From assembly GCA_937770485.1 (NCBI GenBank), contig CALJHX010000019.1, positions 1 through 64,000 of the forward strand: a DNA stretch of 64,000 nucleotides, given 5' to 3'. Below are positions 30,349 to 41,311 of this stretch, piece by piece. Under the pieces are notes generated by a model, which did no database searches, was not told the DNA's origin, and saw only the letters and a list, made by a program, of their open reading frames with translations. Every line of letters begins with the position of its first letter. Positions within the stretch are counted from its first letter, which is position 1. This DNA comes from an uncultured Verrucomicrobiae bacterium (GTDB lineage: Bacteria; Verrucomicrobiota; Verrucomicrobiia; Limisphaerales; UBA1096). Made by a program: the position numbers and the translations under genes.

Positions 30349-33210
30349 TTGAAACACGACAATAGCTGTTTGACTCAACACCCGGATCGGTTTGTGAACC
30401 GGCACATCGGCCCGCGACAGGACGACATTGCAGCGATGCTCGCGGCGCTTGGCCACGAGTCGCTCGACGCGATGATCAGCGCCGGCACGCCGAGCAGCAT
30501 CCGCCTAGACGAGCCGCCCGAACTGCCAGCCGCCCAAGGCGAGACCGAGGCGCTCCAGTCCCTCCGTCGCTTGGCCGACGAAAACCAGGTTTGGCGCTCG
30601 TACATCGGGATGGGCTACCACGACTGCATCACCCCGCCAGTCATCCAGCGCAACCTGCTCGAGAATCCCGGTTGGTACACGCAGTACACGCCTTATCAGG
30701 CCGAGATCTCGCAGGGCCGCCTCGAGGCGCTGCTCAATTTTCAAACGATGATCTGCGACCTCGCCGGGATGGAGATCGCCAACGCGTCGCTACTCGACGA
30801 GGCCACCGCCGCCGCTGAGGCGGTCACGATGTGCCGCAACATCCAGTCGCGCAACAAGGCAAATGCCGTGTTCGTCTCAGACGATTGCCATCCGTCAACG
30901 CTCTCAGTGCTGCGCACGCGCGCCGAGGCGATCGGCATCGAGATCGTTACCGGCGACCCGGACGAGTTCGACTTCAGCACGTCGGTGTTTGCCGTGGTGC
31001 TGCAGTACCCGGCCACCGACGGCGCGCTGATCGACCCGAGCGGGTTCATTGAACGAGCACACGACAACGACGCGCTCGCCATTGTCGCGACCGACCTGCT
31101 GGCGCTCACGCAGATCAAGCCGCCCGGCGAACTCGGTGCGGACGTCGCAATCGGCAGCGCGCAGCGTTTCGGCGTGCCGATGGGCTACGGCGGCCCGCAC
31201 GCGGCGTTCATCGCCACACGGGATAAACACAAGCGGCGGCTGCCGGGCCGGATCGTCGGCGTGTCCAAAGACGCAAACGGCCGCCCTTCCCTGCGGCTGA
31301 CGTTGCAGACACGTGAGCAGCACATCCGCCGCGACAAGGCCACGAGCAACATCTGCACCGCCCAGGCGTTGCTGGCTAATATCGCCTCGATGTACGCCGT
31401 GTATCACGGCCCTGACGGGCTACGGCAGATCGGCGGACGCGTCCACGCCCAAGCCAAGGCGTTGGCCAACGGCTTGCGGCAGCTTGGCCAAGCGGTGGAG
31501 TCTGAGTATTTTTTCGACACGATCACAGTCGCGCTTGGGCAAACGGCGGACAGCGTGATTGCCGAAGCAGAGAAACGGCGGATCAACCTTCGGCAACTCG
31601 GTGCCGGGCGTGTCGGCATCGCGCTCGACGAGACAGTGACAACGGCCGACTTGGCCGACGTGCTGGCGATCTTCAACGGAGGCCAAGCGCCCGGCCTCGA
31701 GTTGACTGTTGGCGAGGCGGCAGCCATTCCCGAGGCGCTGCGGCGCACTTCCAATTTTCTCACGCACCCGATTTTCAACCAGTACCATTCGGAGACGGAG
31801 ATGCTGCGCTACCTCAAGAAACTGGAGGCACGCGACCTGTCGCTCACGACGTCGATGATTCCACTTGGCTCGTGCACGATGAAGCTAAACGCCGCAGCCG
31901 AGATGTTCCCGATCGGTTGGCCAGGCTTCGCCGCGCTGCACCCGTTCGCGCCGGTTTGCCAGGCGCTGGGCTACCAGAAACTTTTTGAGCAACTCGAAGA
32001 CTGGCTGGCGGCGATCACGGGCTTTGCCGCCGTGTCGCTCCAGCCGAACGCCGGCTCGCAGGGCGAATTCGCCGGGTTGCTGGCAATTCGCCGTTACCAC
32101 GAAAGCCGCGGCGACATGCAACGCAACGTCTGCCTGATCCCGCTATCGGCGCACGGCACCAACCCGGCCAGCGCCGTGATGGCAGGGATGAAAGTCGTGC
32201 CGGTGACGTGCGGTCAATCCGCCGACAACGGCGACGTCGACCTCGACGATCTGCGCGCCCGCGCTGAAGAACACAGCGAAAACCTGGCGGCAATCATGGT
32301 GACCTACCCATCCACCAACGGCATTTTCGAGCGGGGCATCCGCGAGATTTGCGCCATCGTCCACGAACATGGCGGACAGGTGTACATGGACGGCGCGAAC
32401 CTGAACGCACAGATCGGCCTCACCAGCCCCGGCAGAATCGGTGCGGACGTCTGCCACCTGAATCTGCACAAGACCTTCTGCATCCCGCATGGCGGCGGTG
32501 GCCCGGGCGTCGGGCCGATCGGCGTGGCGGGGCATCTCTCGCCGTTTCTGCCGGGTGATCCGCTGATGGAAAACAGCAGTGCGGTCGCGGCGGCGGCCTG
32601 GGGCAGCGCGGGTATCCTGCCGATCTCGTGGATGTACATCGCGATGATGGGCGCCGACGGACTGACCAAAGCCACGCGCGTTGCCATCCTGAACGCGAAC
32701 TACATCGCCCAGCGGCTTGCCGGCACGTTCCAGATTTTGTACCGAGGCAAAAACGGCCTCGTGGCCCACGAGTGTATCGTCGATTTGCGGCAGTTTGCGA
32801 AAGTCACCGTCGAGGACGTGGCCAAGCGGCTGATGGATTACGGTTTTCACGCACCGACGATCTCGTGGCCGGTCGCCGGGACGATGATGGTCGAGCCGAC
32901 CGAGAGTGAGCCGAGGGCGGAGCTGGATCGTTTCTGCGAAGCGATGATCTCCATTCACGCCGAGATCATGGCGATCGAGAACGGCAAGGTGGACCCGGAA
33001 AACAACCTCCTCAAGAATGCACCGCACACTGCGGAAGACGTGGCGGGTGAATGGAACCGGCCGTACAGCCGCGAGCAGGCGGTGTTCCCGGTAACAGGAT
33101 TACGGGAGCAGAAGTATTGGCCGCCGGTTAACCGCATCGACAACGTCCACGGCGACCGGAACCCGGTCTGCACCTGCGAAGGGATGGACGCCTACGCGGG
33201 GACGGAATAA
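30349..33210 (+). CDS. gcvP: Glycine dehydrogenase (decarboxylating), P-protein
   Basis: PLP enzyme of the glycine cleavage system, transferring the aminomethyl group of glycine to lipoyl-GcvH. It is the long single-chain form (953 residues). Landmarks are [55 protein letters not shown], and the PLP lysine Lys708 in [16 protein letters not shown]. The TTG at 30349 is used as start ([18 protein letters not shown]). gcvT and gcvH are not adjacent on the downstream side; the gene stands alone here. Confidence 0.97.
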   Translation: MKHDNSCLTQHPDRFVNRHIGPRQDDIAAMLAALGHESLDAMISAGTPSSIRLDEPPELPAAQGETEALQSLRRLADENQVWRSYIGMGYHDCITPPVIQRNLLENPGWYTQYTPYQAEISQGRLEALLNFQTMICDLAGMEIANASLLDEATAAAEAVTMCRNIQSRNKANAVFVSDDCHPSTLSVLRTRAEAIGIEIVTGDPDEFDFSTSVFAVVLQYPATDGALIDPSGFIERAHDNDALAIVATDLLALTQIKPPGELGADVAIGSAQRFGVPMGYGGPHAAFIATRDKHKRRLPGRIVGVSKDANGRPSLRLTLQTREQHIRRDKATSNICTAQALLANIASMYAVYHGPDGLRQIGGRVHAQAKALANGLRQLGQAVESEYFFDTITVALGQTADSVIAEAEKRRINLRQLGAGRVGIALDETVTTADLADVLAIFNGGQAPGLELTVGEAAAIPEALRRTSNFLTHPIFNQYHSETEMLRYLKKLEARDLSLTTSMIPLGSCTMKLNAAAEMFPIGWPGFAALHPFAPVCQALGYQKLFEQLEDWLAAITGFAAVSLQPNAGSQGEFAGLLAIRRYHESRGDMQRNVCLIPLSAHGTNPASAVMAGMKVVPVTCGQSADNGDVDLDDLRARAEEHSENLAAIMVTYPSTNGIFERGIREICAIVHEHGGQVYMDGANLNAQIGLTSPGRIGADVCHLNLHKTFCIPHGGGGPGVGPIGVAGHLSPFLPGDPLMENSSAVAAAAWGSAGILPISWMYIAMMGADGLTKATRVAILNANYIAQRLAGTFQILYRGKNGLVAHECIVDLRQFAKVTVEDVAKRLMDYGFHAPTISWPVAGTMMVEPTESEPRAELDRFCEAMISIHAEIMAIENGKVDPENNLLKNAPHTAEDVAGEWNRPYSREQAVFPVTGLREQKYWPPVNRIDNVHGDRNPVCTCEGMDAYAGTE

Positions 33211-33218
33211 GCCAAGCG

Positions 33219-34526
33219 CTATTCCAGAATCACCCGGAAATATTTTCGGACCTCGGCGGGATCGGCCGCGAACGGGCTGGCTCCGTTCTCAACAACCTGC
33301 CAGCTTTTCAGGTCGGCGCTGGACTGCAACACACCCCCGCCGGACCACTCCACGGCCAAGCCGCCGGCCACGGCCCGGGCAACGGAAAGGATTGGCGAGC
33401 CGGCCACGGCTTTGACGGTCACGGTGAATGCGGCCGAGGCTTGCTTGGCTCCGTCACTGACCGTAATGGTGATGACGCTCTCGCCGTGGGCATTTGCGCT
33501 GGGCGTAACGGTCAGGGTTCGCTTGGAGCCAGATGAGGTGATTGAAACCCCCTCCACCGGCACCAGCGCCGGGTTGGATGATTCAGCACTCACCTCGAGC
33601 TTGACGGACGGCAACTCGACATCATCGATCAGAGCGAGCACCTCCCCGGTTTCATCCTCGTTGATGGTCAAGTCTTCGATCGGCTCAATTGTTGGGGGTG
33701 AGTTGTACAGTTCCCCATCGATCTTGAGGTTTTTGAAATACCCGATCTCGTTGCCCTGATCCCAAATGCTGTCCCAGTAGCCGAAGTAGCCAAACCGATG
33801 CCGGCTCCCCGCCGGAACTGGAAGGTTCGTCAGCAGGACGATCTCGCGTGTTCCCTCGATAATTTTTGTGCCACTCTTGAACACGGTGGCGATGAGCCGC
33901 GCTGTAACATCCTCTAATGCCGCCGTGTCATTCTCGGTCGGGGCGGAAAACGCCAACTGCATTCTGATGAACTTGGAAACGTCGTATGACCCCTTTTCGG
34001 ACCAGGCGGAAGCATTATTCGACTGCGCGGGCGAGCCGTCCAGGTTGAACAGCCCGTCGAGTGTCCGGTTGGCATCGGGTTCATCGGCTTGGAATGAAAC
34101 TGTGCCCACTTGAAAGCCGTCATAATAGTTCAGTGCAAATGAAATGCCGACGCCAGACTCGGAATCCAGCCAGCCAATTATGCCGGGGACACCTTCATAA
34201 ACATCCTCAGCGCCAGTGGGCTGAACCTCGGCGGTGATCGTGTACTCGCCCGTACCGGGATAGTACCGATCCGAGTGCCAAGCAGCGCACAAGGCCGGAT
34301 TCGTGTACTTGCCGGCCTGGGTCATCCCAAGATGGCCGGCCGGCCAGCGGCCCCGGCGCATTACCACCGTCAGGTCGATCTCGGCGCCGCCCTCGTTGAG
34401 CGTGTTCTCGATACTGGTCAGTTTGGTAATTTTTTTCCCATCATTCACAATAATGGGCTTGGCCAAAAGCGTCATCGACCCGACGAGTAACCCGGCAGCA
34501 ACCCAACATAGCTGTTTTAATTTCAT
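33219..34526 (-). CDS. Exported protein with concanavalin-like and cadherin-like domains
   Basis: The ATG at 34526 begins a signal peptide (cut near LLAKP). Residues about 25-275 are a beta-sandwich rich in Gly/Tyr (GTGEYTITAEVQP, GIIGWLDSESGVGISFALN, FGYFGYWDSIW). Residues about 280-380 follow the cadherin/Ig-like pattern PTIEPIEDLTINEDETGEV ... ITITVSDGAKQASAAFTVTV. The end has the Verrucomicrobial-type strand segment LQSSADLKSWQVVENG ... KYFRVIL, also seen at the end of the giant MBG protein. Function probably adhesion or carbohydrate binding. Confidence 0.85.
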   Translation of the reverse strand: MKLKQLCWVAAGLLVGSMTLLAKPIIVNDGKKITKLTSIENTLNEGGAEIDLTVVMRRGRWPAGHLGMTQAGKYTNPALCAAWHSDRYYPGTGEYTITAEVQPTGAEDVYEGVPGIIGWLDSESGVGISFALNYYDGFQVGTVSFQADEPDANRTLDGLFNLDGSPAQSNNASAWSEKGSYDVSKFIRMQLAFSAPTENDTAALEDVTARLIATVFKSGTKIIEGTREIVLLTNLPVPAGSRHRFGYFGYWDSIWDQGNEIGYFKNLKIDGELYNSPPTIEPIEDLTINEDETGEVLALIDDVELPSVKLEVSAESSNPALVPVEGVSITSSGSKRTLTVTPSANAHGESVITITVSDGAKQASAAFTVTVKAVAGSPILSVARAVAGGLAVEWSGGGVLQSSADLKSWQVVENGASPFAADPAEVRKYFRVILE

Positions 34527-34620
34527 CAAAAAAAAGTCGGCGAACCGGAACTTAGTGGCTTGGTGAAAGTATTCAGCGGCACCCGGCCCGTCAAGTTGCG
34601 CTTCGCCAAGCGCATACGGT

Positions 34621-35877
34621 TCACCTGCTCAAAAAACGCTGGAACGAACCGCCGAACAGCCCCTCGACATCGCGCTGAATCTCGACCCCGCTTGGCTCCC
34701 ATCCGGTCGCGGCCAGGTTCAGGTATTTCTCTGTAAGCACCTTGGCTATGATTTCCCGCGAGTGATCCCACTTATAAATAATCTGGTCGAGCACGCGGGC
34801 GTCAGAATGCTGCGCTGTGAAACTCATGCCAATGAGGTCGAGCCGCATGCGGGTCATCTCCTCGATCACGCTCGGAATGTTGGTGAACCACCAGCAGCCG
34901 AAGACATGCAGGTTGCGGAACTTGCGGGCGATCACGCACAGCTCATGTTGGCTCTCTCGCGACAGCACGGTGCAGAGAAACTTGTTGTCTGGGTGGCCCG
35001 AGCAGAGGTTCTCGAGGCTGGCCAAATCCGGCTTGCCGACGCCGTCACCGGCCAACTGCAACGCCGCGTTCACGCCGCGCTTAACGCCGATCATCAGCGC
35101 AAAGGGCAGGCCGCTCTCCCTGCAGAACGGCAGTATCGCTCCGTCGATCAACCTTGAGCACTGGGTGTCGGCCGGGTACTCGAACGCCGGCGGCAGCGAC
35201 ACCATCACGTACAGCACGTCCATGCGCTTGGCCCAGTCGCGCAGGAACCGCTGCACCTCCTCCATCGTTCTACCGGAGAAATCCGCCTGCACCTCGTAGC
35301 CGGCCCCGGCCAGGCGTGGCGCGGCGGTATCCCACTCGAGCAGAAGCGGGTCGATCCGCAGCGCGGAGGTGAACCGTTCGTCCCGCTCAAAACCGGCGTT
35401 CCACTTCGGCGTCTCCAGCTCATCGAACGGCGAGTTAGTCATGCAGATTGTCCTGACCTTGGCCAAGTCCATGCAGCGCGTGATGTAGTCGCCCGAGTCC
35501 TGCTCGGCAAACCACTTACGGATCGATGGCAGATCGCGCTGGTTGGCGTCGAGTCCAAGCCGGTTGAGCACCGTCAACACCCCACGGCACGCCTCCGAAA
35601 TCGGCGAATTCTCGACAAACAACGCGTCCCAAATCATCTGGGCCTGTTCCTCCCTAGCCAAGCGCCAGAACGCCTCAAAGCCGATGTCGAAATGCCGAAA
35701 CGCCTCGGCGACGAGATAGTGATACACCAACTGGTCGTCGATTCCCCAAAGCAGCAACTCGCCGAACGCAGGGTCGTAGAGATGCGTGTGAATATCGTAC
35801 ACACTCGTCTCGCGAACCGTCTGGCTGACTACGGCGGCAATGGCCTCCCGCTTGGCGTCAGGAAGTATGCTGCTCAT
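34621..35877 (-). CDS. Uronate isomerase-like amidohydrolase-superfamily protein
   Basis: 418 residues. The metal-site motif DIHTHLYDP is near residue 28, with FEAFWRLA and a central ITRCMDLAKVRTICMTNSPFDE. The end has CWWFTNIPSVIEEMTRMRLDLIG. These match glucuronate/uronate isomerase (UxaC) relatives in the amidohydrolase superfamily. It is more divergent than true UxaC, so another sugar-acid substrate is possible. It starts 3 bases after the stop of the next gene and is clearly in an operon with it. Confidence 0.85.
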   Translation of the reverse strand: MSSILPDAKREAIAAVVSQTVRETSVYDIHTHLYDPAFGELLLWGIDDQLVYHYLVAEAFRHFDIGFEAFWRLAREEQAQMIWDALFVENSPISEACRGVLTVLNRLGLDANQRDLPSIRKWFAEQDSGDYITRCMDLAKVRTICMTNSPFDELETPKWNAGFERDERFTSALRIDPLLLEWDTAAPRLAGAGYEVQADFSGRTMEEVQRFLRDWAKRMDVLYVMVSLPPAFEYPADTQCSRLIDGAILPFCRESGLPFALMIGVKRGVNAALQLAGDGVGKPDLASLENLCSGHPDNKFLCTVLSRESQHELCVIARKFRNLHVFGCWWFTNIPSVIEEMTRMRLDLIGMSFTAQHSDARVLDQIIYKWDHSREIIAKVLTEKYLNLAATGWEPSGVEIQRDVEGLFGGSFQRFLSR

Positions 35878-35880
35878 TGA

Positions 35881-36789
35881 TCAAACATCGCAGATGCGGA
35901 CACCCTGCTCAAGCGAGGAGAGTTTGTCCTTGCGCTTGGGAATGAATTCCTGCCCAACGTGGCCCTTGTAGCCAGTGGCAAGGATTGCCCGCATGATCGC
36001 CGCGTAGTTCAGCTCCTGCGTCTCGTCAATCTCGTTGCGGCCGGGGTTGCCGCCAGTGTGATAGTGGTAAAGGTACTTGTGATTATCTCGGATTGTGCGG
36101 ATGACATCCCCTTCCATAATCTGCATGTGGTAAATGTCATAAAGCAGCCCGAAACGCTCCGAGCCGATTGCCTGGCAGAGCGCGACACCCCACGGTGTGC
36201 GGTCGCACATGTAATCCTTGTGGTCGACTCGGCTGTTGAGCAGCTCCATCACGATGGTCACATTGTGTTTCTCAGCGATGGGCAGGATGCGCTTGATGCC
36301 GATGGCGCAGTTTTTTAAGCCTGTCTCGTCGTCCATGCCGCCGCGGTTGCCGGAAAAACAGATGAGGTTTTTCAGCCCGGCATTGGCGGTCTCCTTGATA
36401 CGCTTCTCGTAAACATCCACCAGCGTGTCGTGATGCTCAAGCCGGTTGAACGCCTTGCCGATACCTCCAACCCTGGTTTTGCCGTCCTTGAGAGTGCCGG
36501 TTGGGAAACTGACCATAGCGCACGAGAGGCCATGCTTGCGCATCGTCGGGAAATCGGGCGGGTCGAGCAACTCGACCGACTCCATGCCGAGACTGGCTGC
36601 CTTGGCCGCCAATTTCTCTAGGCCAGTACTTCCGTAGCACCACTTGCAGACCGAGTGACGGATATTGCCCTTCACTTTGCCTTCAGCCGCACGGCCACGC
36701 GCTGGGAGGGTCAGGGCCGCGCCCACGGCAGCAGTGCTGCCAGCGATCGATTTAAGCGCTGTGCGGCGCGAGAAATTGGAACTGTTCAT
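35881..36789 (-). CDS. Tat-exported sugar-isomerase-like TIM-barrel protein (hydroxypyruvate isomerase type)
   Basis: The N-terminus SRRTALKSIAGSTAAVGAAL is a twin-arginine signal. The body matches the AP-endonuclease-2/xylose isomerase-like TIM barrel, with KWCYGSTGLEKLAAKAASLG, VELLDPPDF, NVTIVMELLNSRVDHKDYM and GLLYDIYHMQIMEGD (metal-binding Glu/Asp/His), then HYHTGGNPGRNEID. This is the hydroxypyruvate isomerase branch. Exported versions of the family are frequent in PVC genomes. It is the first gene of an operon with the uronate-isomerase-like gene. Confidence 0.9.
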   Translation of the reverse strand: MNSSNFSRRTALKSIAGSTAAVGAALTLPARGRAAEGKVKGNIRHSVCKWCYGSTGLEKLAAKAASLGMESVELLDPPDFPTMRKHGLSCAMVSFPTGTLKDGKTRVGGIGKAFNRLEHHDTLVDVYEKRIKETANAGLKNLICFSGNRGGMDDETGLKNCAIGIKRILPIAEKHNVTIVMELLNSRVDHKDYMCDRTPWGVALCQAIGSERFGLLYDIYHMQIMEGDVIRTIRDNHKYLYHYHTGGNPGRNEIDETQELNYAAIMRAILATGYKGHVGQEFIPKRKDKLSSLEQGVRICDV

Positions 36790-36889
36790 GGTTTAAGTAT
36801 TACACGCAGACTAAACGAAAAAACACCCTCGAATGTCAATTTTTTTAAGAGATGGATGAGGACTGCCGCGCTTGAACAAGCGCTCGGGT

Positions 36890-37672
36890 TTATGGACTAG
36901 GCTGAGTCACCTTGCCGTACGGTTTCCAAAGACGACTATTTCCTTTTTGGTGCCCATATGTCTTGAACTTTTGCTTGCTCCACGTCTCAACACGCGCATC
37001 ACCCATCAGAATATTTCCAAGTCCGGCTGCTTCTTTTGGATTCCCTTGACCGTTTATGCCAAACCCGCCTCCGGAGCCTCTATGACGAGTGGCTAGGACG
37101 TCCCAATTATTAGGCCACATATGGCCGTCGTTAAGAGGAGCATCCAATGCTTCTTCCATGAAAGTGAACGACTTGTCGGGCTCTGCCCAACTAGAGTATT
37201 TTGCATTGTATACTCTCGGGTTTCTATCGTCCATTCCAGGCCCGCTGATGGCATAACTGAAGTCACTCCAGGTTGACCATTGACCCAGTCTCTTGAGCGC
37301 TATCTTGTCTGTCGGACAAAGATAGATATCCTGATTTTTTAGGTAAGGATAAATCGTACCGGTAGTAATATCCTGATTTCTGTTGTACCGCTGGCCGTTG
37401 GGCTTCTTGCCGTTAACAACCTGTTGCGACGACTTATTCCGAGTACTCACCAGCCATTCATGCATATGAGGCAAATGGTCATCATTGTCATCCGTATAAT
37501 AAATCATTGATAGACCAAACTGCTTCAGGTTGTTCATGCAACTTGTCAACCGTGCTTTTTCCTTGGCCTTAGCCAAGGCGGGCAGAAGCATTCCGGCTAA
37601 AATCGCAATAATTGCGATAACCACCAATAATTCAATTAACGTGAATCCGGCTTGTTTTCGGCTTGTTTTCAT
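36890..37672 (-). CDS. Prepilin-like protein, paralogue 1 of 4
   Basis: N-terminal methylation and processing motif ([19 protein letters not shown]) followed by [12 protein letters not shown]. The remainder is a globular DUF1559/pseudopilin-G-like domain with [18 protein letters not shown]. The H-X9-DG element near the C-terminus is degenerate here: His in RHRGSGGG is separated by a longer loop from GDARVE. It is one of four tandem paralogues, all on the minus strand, which differ strongly in their C-terminal parts. Such proteins are presumed to be surface pilin or secretion pseudopilin subunits. Confidence 0.9.
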   Translation of the reverse strand: MKTSRKQAGFTLIELLVVIAIIAILAGMLLPALAKAKEKARLTSCMNNLKQFGLSMIYYTDDNDDHLPHMHEWLVSTRNKSSQQVVNGKKPNGQRYNRNQDITTGTIYPYLKNQDIYLCPTDKIALKRLGQWSTWSDFSYAISGPGMDDRNPRVYNAKYSSWAEPDKSFTFMEEALDAPLNDGHMWPNNWDVLATRHRGSGGGFGINGQGNPKEAAGLGNILMGDARVETWSKQKFKTYGHQKGNSRLWKPYGKVTQPSP

Positions 37673-37728
37673 TGGTAAGTTAAGGATTTAAGAAAAGAAA
37701 AAATACGCCAGCTCAGTTAATCCGTCAA

Positions 37729-37762
37729 CCAAAGAAAAAGGCGATCCACTGGGGATCGCCTT
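37729..37762 (-). terminator. Rho-independent terminator after prepilin paralogue 2
   Basis: AAGGCGATCC pairs perfectly with GGATCGCCTT (5-base loop). On the minus strand the stem is followed by TTTTTCTTT. It lies 31 bp past the stop at 37793. Confidence 0.9.
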
Positions 37763-37792
37763 GAAAAATGAGGTGATCAAGTAGCCTAACGA

Positions 37793-38632
37793 CTACCTTT
37801 TTTGGGCCGATGCCCGATCCTGCATCCATGCAACATCGGGATTATTGGGAGTAGCAACGTTCAACTGAATCCCTTTTTTACCGTCAAAACTAGCTGGAAC
37901 AATGGTTCTACTGTCCATCCATTTTTTGATTTCTGCATGTCCATCTCCAAAACCAAAACCACAGGCACCGTTATGATAGCTGGCTGGGAAATCAATGATG
38001 CGTGCCCCTGAATCGCGTGCATCACATTTTATAGCAAACGCAGCATCGTTGATACTATTAGGGTGCTCATCCACAAAAACCAAAAGGTTAGACGCCCCAG
38101 GAAGTCCCATATCGGTCTCTTTCATATAGGTGCGAAATTTGCTGAAAGGCAACCATTGACCAGCGCCTCCCCCTTGGGAAGGGTTTCGACCAAAGGATTG
38201 GCTCATGGAAATACTGCGAGTACGAGGTGTCGCTACACCTTTATATTTAACAGTGCTTTTATCGGCAGGGCATTTGAACACATCTGCATTTTGCAAATAT
38301 TTACCGAGTAAAGCACCTTTCCTCGGGTCCAAAAGCAAATCTTTATCTGTATTGGCAGCGTTACCGGCACTGAAGTTTAAATTACCCGGCACCCAAACTT
38401 TTCCTGTTCTTGAATCCCCCAGGCTTCCGGCCAGAAAACCATCGTTGTCTCCGGCATACATCAACCAAGCTAGGGTCACTTGCTTAATGTTACTCATACA
38501 ACTTATCCCAGTAGCCTTAGCCTTGGCCTTGGACAATGCTGGAAGCAGCATGCCCGCAAGGATGGCGATGATGGCGATCACCACCAACAACTCGATCAAA
38601 GTGAATCCATTTTTTTTATTCTTTATTTTCAT
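37793..38632 (-). CDS. Prepilin-like protein, paralogue 2 of 4
   Basis: Starts with [16 protein letters not shown] and the full methylation helix, then [33 protein letters not shown]. The C-terminal H-X9-DG motif is intact ([20 protein letters not shown]). [10 protein letters not shown] and [14 protein letters not shown] are shared with paralogue 3. The gene is AT-richer than the surrounding genes and has no TTGGCCAA. Promoter not identified. Confidence 0.92.
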   Translation of the reverse strand: MKIKNKKNGFTLIELLVVIAIIAILAGMLLPALSKAKAKATGISCMSNIKQVTLAWLMYAGDNDGFLAGSLGDSRTGKVWVPGNLNFSAGNAANTDKDLLLDPRKGALLGKYLQNADVFKCPADKSTVKYKGVATPRTRSISMSQSFGRNPSQGGGAGQWLPFSKFRTYMKETDMGLPGASNLLVFVDEHPNSINDAAFAIKCDARDSGARIIDFPASYHNGACGFGFGDGHAEIKKWMDSRTIVPASFDGKKGIQLNVATPNNPDVAWMQDRASAQKR

Positions 38633-38743
38633 GATAAAACCAGCACCCTTATAACCCGTTTGCCTGAAACATTATATCACAGGATAAAAACTTGGCAAAA
38701 AAAAAGCCCGTTTGAGCCGCTTCTTGGAAGCAATTAAAACTTA

Positions 38744-39643
38744 TTACTTTTGAATCAACGCAGAAGTGCGCTCCTGCATCCACACGATGTCCGGACTACG
38801 AACCCCACCCTTCGTCGCCGGGCCGCGCTTAGCCAAGTCAGTTCCGGGCCAAACCCATTTGTGAATCTCAGAGTGGCCATCCGCAAAGGCAAAGCCAGCG
38901 GCCATATTATGGTAAGTGGCCGGCCAGTCGATCATGCGGAAGCTGGGAGCTCCTGGCCCAAGTGTTGCAAACCCTGCATCGTTTATGCTGTTGTGATTTT
39001 CATCAACCAGCATGTAGGTGCTCGACGCTCCAGGTTGATTAAAGTCACTCATCTTACCGTACGTCCACCAAGTCTTGCCCCGAGAATGACCATGATTACC
39101 ATCCAGCCAGGGGCCGTGAACCGCCTTCTTGGACTTTGAATCGTGGGGGTAGGTTCCCACCGCCTGGCTCATCGAAATACTCCGGTAACGAGGGATTTTC
39201 TTGGACTTCCCGTCTTCCCTAACTGTATATGTGCTTGGATCAGAGGGACAGCGCCAAACGGTGATATTTCCACCAAGGTAGGGGGCAATACGATTCCATT
39301 GCCAAGGCCTAACTCCTCGCAAATTATAGGTCTCTATATCGCCGGGGGTTGGTCCGGTCATCATAAAACGGGCATTGGTGGGATTCGATGCCTGACCACT
39401 GCACCAGTTTCTCCAAGGTGTTGAATTGCCGTCGTCATGATTGGGGGGGATTAAGTCCTCCTCATCCCCCGCATACAGGTGGAATGACTTAATCATCTGG
39501 CTGGTGTTGTTCATGCAGTAGATGCCATGCGCCTTCGTCTTGGCCTTGGCCAAGGCCGGCAACAACAGACCAGCCAAAATGGCGATGATCGCGATCACCA
39601 CAAGCAACTCAATCAGAGTGAAACCGCCTTTTTTGTTTTTCAT
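38744..39643 (-). CDS. Prepilin-like protein, paralogue 3 of 4
   Basis: Same architecture: [21 protein letters not shown], an internal [12 protein letters not shown] block, [15 protein letters not shown], and H-X9-DG in [20 protein letters not shown]. The ending [15 protein letters not shown] resembles paralogue 2 ([14 protein letters not shown]). The two are clearly recent relatives. Confidence 0.92.
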   Translation of the reverse strand: MKNKKGGFTLIELLVVIAIIAILAGLLLPALAKAKTKAHGIYCMNNTSQMIKSFHLYAGDEEDLIPPNHDDGNSTPWRNWCSGQASNPTNARFMMTGPTPGDIETYNLRGVRPWQWNRIAPYLGGNITVWRCPSDPSTYTVREDGKSKKIPRYRSISMSQAVGTYPHDSKSKKAVHGPWLDGNHGHSRGKTWWTYGKMSDFNQPGASSTYMLVDENHNSINDAGFATLGPGAPSFRMIDWPATYHNMAAGFAFADGHSEIHKWVWPGTDLAKRGPATKGGVRSPDIVWMQERTSALIQK

Positions 39644-39671
39644 GACAAATTAATAGCGTGACATAAAATGT

Positions 39672-40502
39672 TCAGAGGGCGTTACCGCTTTTCCTATTAG
39701 TGGCATAGTGCTCCTTCATATACATGATATCCCGATTATCCGAATCTGAGAAACCAAAGCTGAAAGTACCAGCCCGCGATGCCGTTCCCACTGTCCCTCT
39801 AGCTGCAGTTTTAGTCTTCGAAGAAAGCCATCTTTTTGTGGTCGCATGACCGTCCGCCCAACTTAAGGTGCTGTAGTCATTATGCCATGGGGCAACCGGA
39901 TCAATCCAGCTATTACCTGCTCCCATACTAATAATCCACGACCCCATATTGTATTGCCGGGGATCGGATTCTTCTACGTAAATATACTTGTCTGATGGAC
40001 TTCTTACGCTGGTAATTTTTTTGACAGATAGGCCCTGTTGTTCCCCATTCATGCCTCCTGCGCCGGAATAACTGACATAAGTCAAAGTTGGTGATTTGGA
40101 GTTAATCCGTTTATCTCCTGGGCAGTGGTACACCCCAGTATCACCTGTATGTGGAAAAAGTAACCCCTGACGAAGCCCCTCCTTCTCTTCCTCTATCTCG
40201 CGCTGTCTAGAAGATATTTTCCCCATTTGCTGCGCCCTCTCTCGGGGTATCGGCTGAGGCCCCCACCACCAATCACCTCGGCTGTAGGTTGACCCTCCAC
40301 AAAGCTTGTCATCGTTCTCCATCGCATACATCGTCCAAGCCAAAGCCAGCTGCTTTTGATTATTCTGACAGGCCGCACCCGTTGCCAGGCTTTTAGATTT
40401 TGCCAGTGCAGGCAAGAGCAAGGCAGCCAAAATGGCAATGATCGCGATTACTACAAGTAGTTCTATGAGCGTAAAACCGGAGGAAGTGCGTTTTTTTTCC
40501 AT
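39672..40502 (-). CDS. Prepilin-like protein, paralogue 4 of 4
   Basis: Starts [16 protein letters not shown], then [41 protein letters not shown]9-DG is [20 protein letters not shown], and [11 protein letters not shown] at the end matches the DIVWMQE ending of paralogue 3. It is 28 bp upstream of paralogue 3 in transcription order and may be the first gene of the cluster. Confidence 0.92.
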   Translation of the reverse strand: MEKKRTSSGFTLIELLVVIAIIAILAALLLPALAKSKSLATGAACQNNQKQLALAWTMYAMENDDKLCGGSTYSRGDWWWGPQPIPRERAQQMGKISSRQREIEEEKEGLRQGLLFPHTGDTGVYHCPGDKRINSKSPTLTYVSYSGAGGMNGEQQGLSVKKITSVRSPSDKYIYVEESDPRQYNMGSWIISMGAGNSWIDPVAPWHNDYSTLSWADGHATTKRWLSSKTKTAARGTVGTASRAGTFSFGFSDSDNRDIMYMKEHYATNRKSGNAL

Positions 40503-40578
40503 AAGTCCTTTTAGTCCAAAGCAGCTGGTGAAACATGCCGCTTGGCCAAGCAGCTGTCAACCGTGAATCGGGTGAAAA

Positions 40579-41310
40579 TCAGAGATCCAGCGGGCCGATC
40601 ATCTTGTCCCCTTCCATCTCGTAAATGCCCACCAAATAGTCGTTTTCGAGCACTTCGCCCACCTTCAACTGGCCCATGAGTGTGATCGACTGATCCATGA
40701 TCGGCTGGACGCCATCGCCCGCCATCCGGATGTTAATCCACTCGTTGATCTTGGGCACGGTGCCGAAGCAGCACATCGACTGGTCCCGCATGATCAGCAG
40801 TTCCGTGACCAGTCCGTTCTCCACCTTGAGCGGCAGCATGAAGCCCCGGATTGCCACCGGCTTTTTGTCGAGCGACTTGATGCGAGCCGGGATTTGAGCG
40901 TTGAGTTTGGCCAACTCCACCTTATTGGTCACCGGGTCGAGCGGCACCTCGTACGCGAACGACGCCAGCTTGTCGAAGGAAACCCCCTCGTAACCGTCAA
41001 TCAATTCGGGCAGCAAAGCGTCCCCGGTCTCAACGATCGGCTGGACCAGCTCAACCGAATTTTTGGGGGGCTCCGCAGCGGCAGTCAGCGGCGCTTCATC
41101 GACTGGAAGCTTGGCTTCCGGCTTCGGCTCATCCTCCTCGATCAACTCGATGCCTCCACTCAGGCTGTCGAGTTCATCCTGTGTGGGAGTCGGTGGCTCC
41201 GGGCTTGGTTTGTCGACAAAAACCTTGTACCCCGCAATCACGAACAACGCCGCAATCACGGCCTTAAGCACGTATCCTTTCCAGAAGCTCGGTTTTTCCT
41301 GTGTGCTCAT
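40579..41310 (-). CDS. Membrane-anchored DUF3299 protein
   Basis: One N-terminal membrane helix (YVLKAVIAALFVIAGYKVFV), an acidic/Pro-rich linker (residues about 35-75), and a C-terminal DUF3299 domain from about residue 140: KPVAIRGFMLPLKVENGLVTELLIMRD, abridged landmarks VAIRGFMLPL, SMCCFGTVPKINEWI and LVGIYEMEGD. DUF3299 proteins are periplasmic and often found with ABC exporters. It begins one base after the stop of the His-rich lipoprotein gene: last gene of a four-gene operon. Confidence 0.9.
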   Translation of the reverse strand: MSTQEKPSFWKGYVLKAVIAALFVIAGYKVFVDKPSPEPPTPTQDELDSLSGGIELIEEDEPKPEAKLPVDEAPLTAAAEPPKNSVELVQPIVETGDALLPELIDGYEGVSFDKLASFAYEVPLDPVTNKVELAKLNAQIPARIKSLDKKPVAIRGFMLPLKVENGLVTELLIMRDQSMCCFGTVPKINEWINIRMAGDGVQPIMDQSITLMGQLKVGEVLENDYLVGIYEMEGDKMIGPLDL

Positions 41311-41311
41311 T

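Noticed and set aside
36869..36884. GCGCTTGAACAAGCGC as terminator of prepilin gene 1
   Set aside because: It forms a perfect hairpin but has no T-run on either strand, and it lies beyond the stop with mixed sequence; too weak to annotate.
38700..38735. Terminator after prepilin paralogue 3
   Set aside because: There is a T-run on the minus strand, but the stem before it has only three reliable base pairs.
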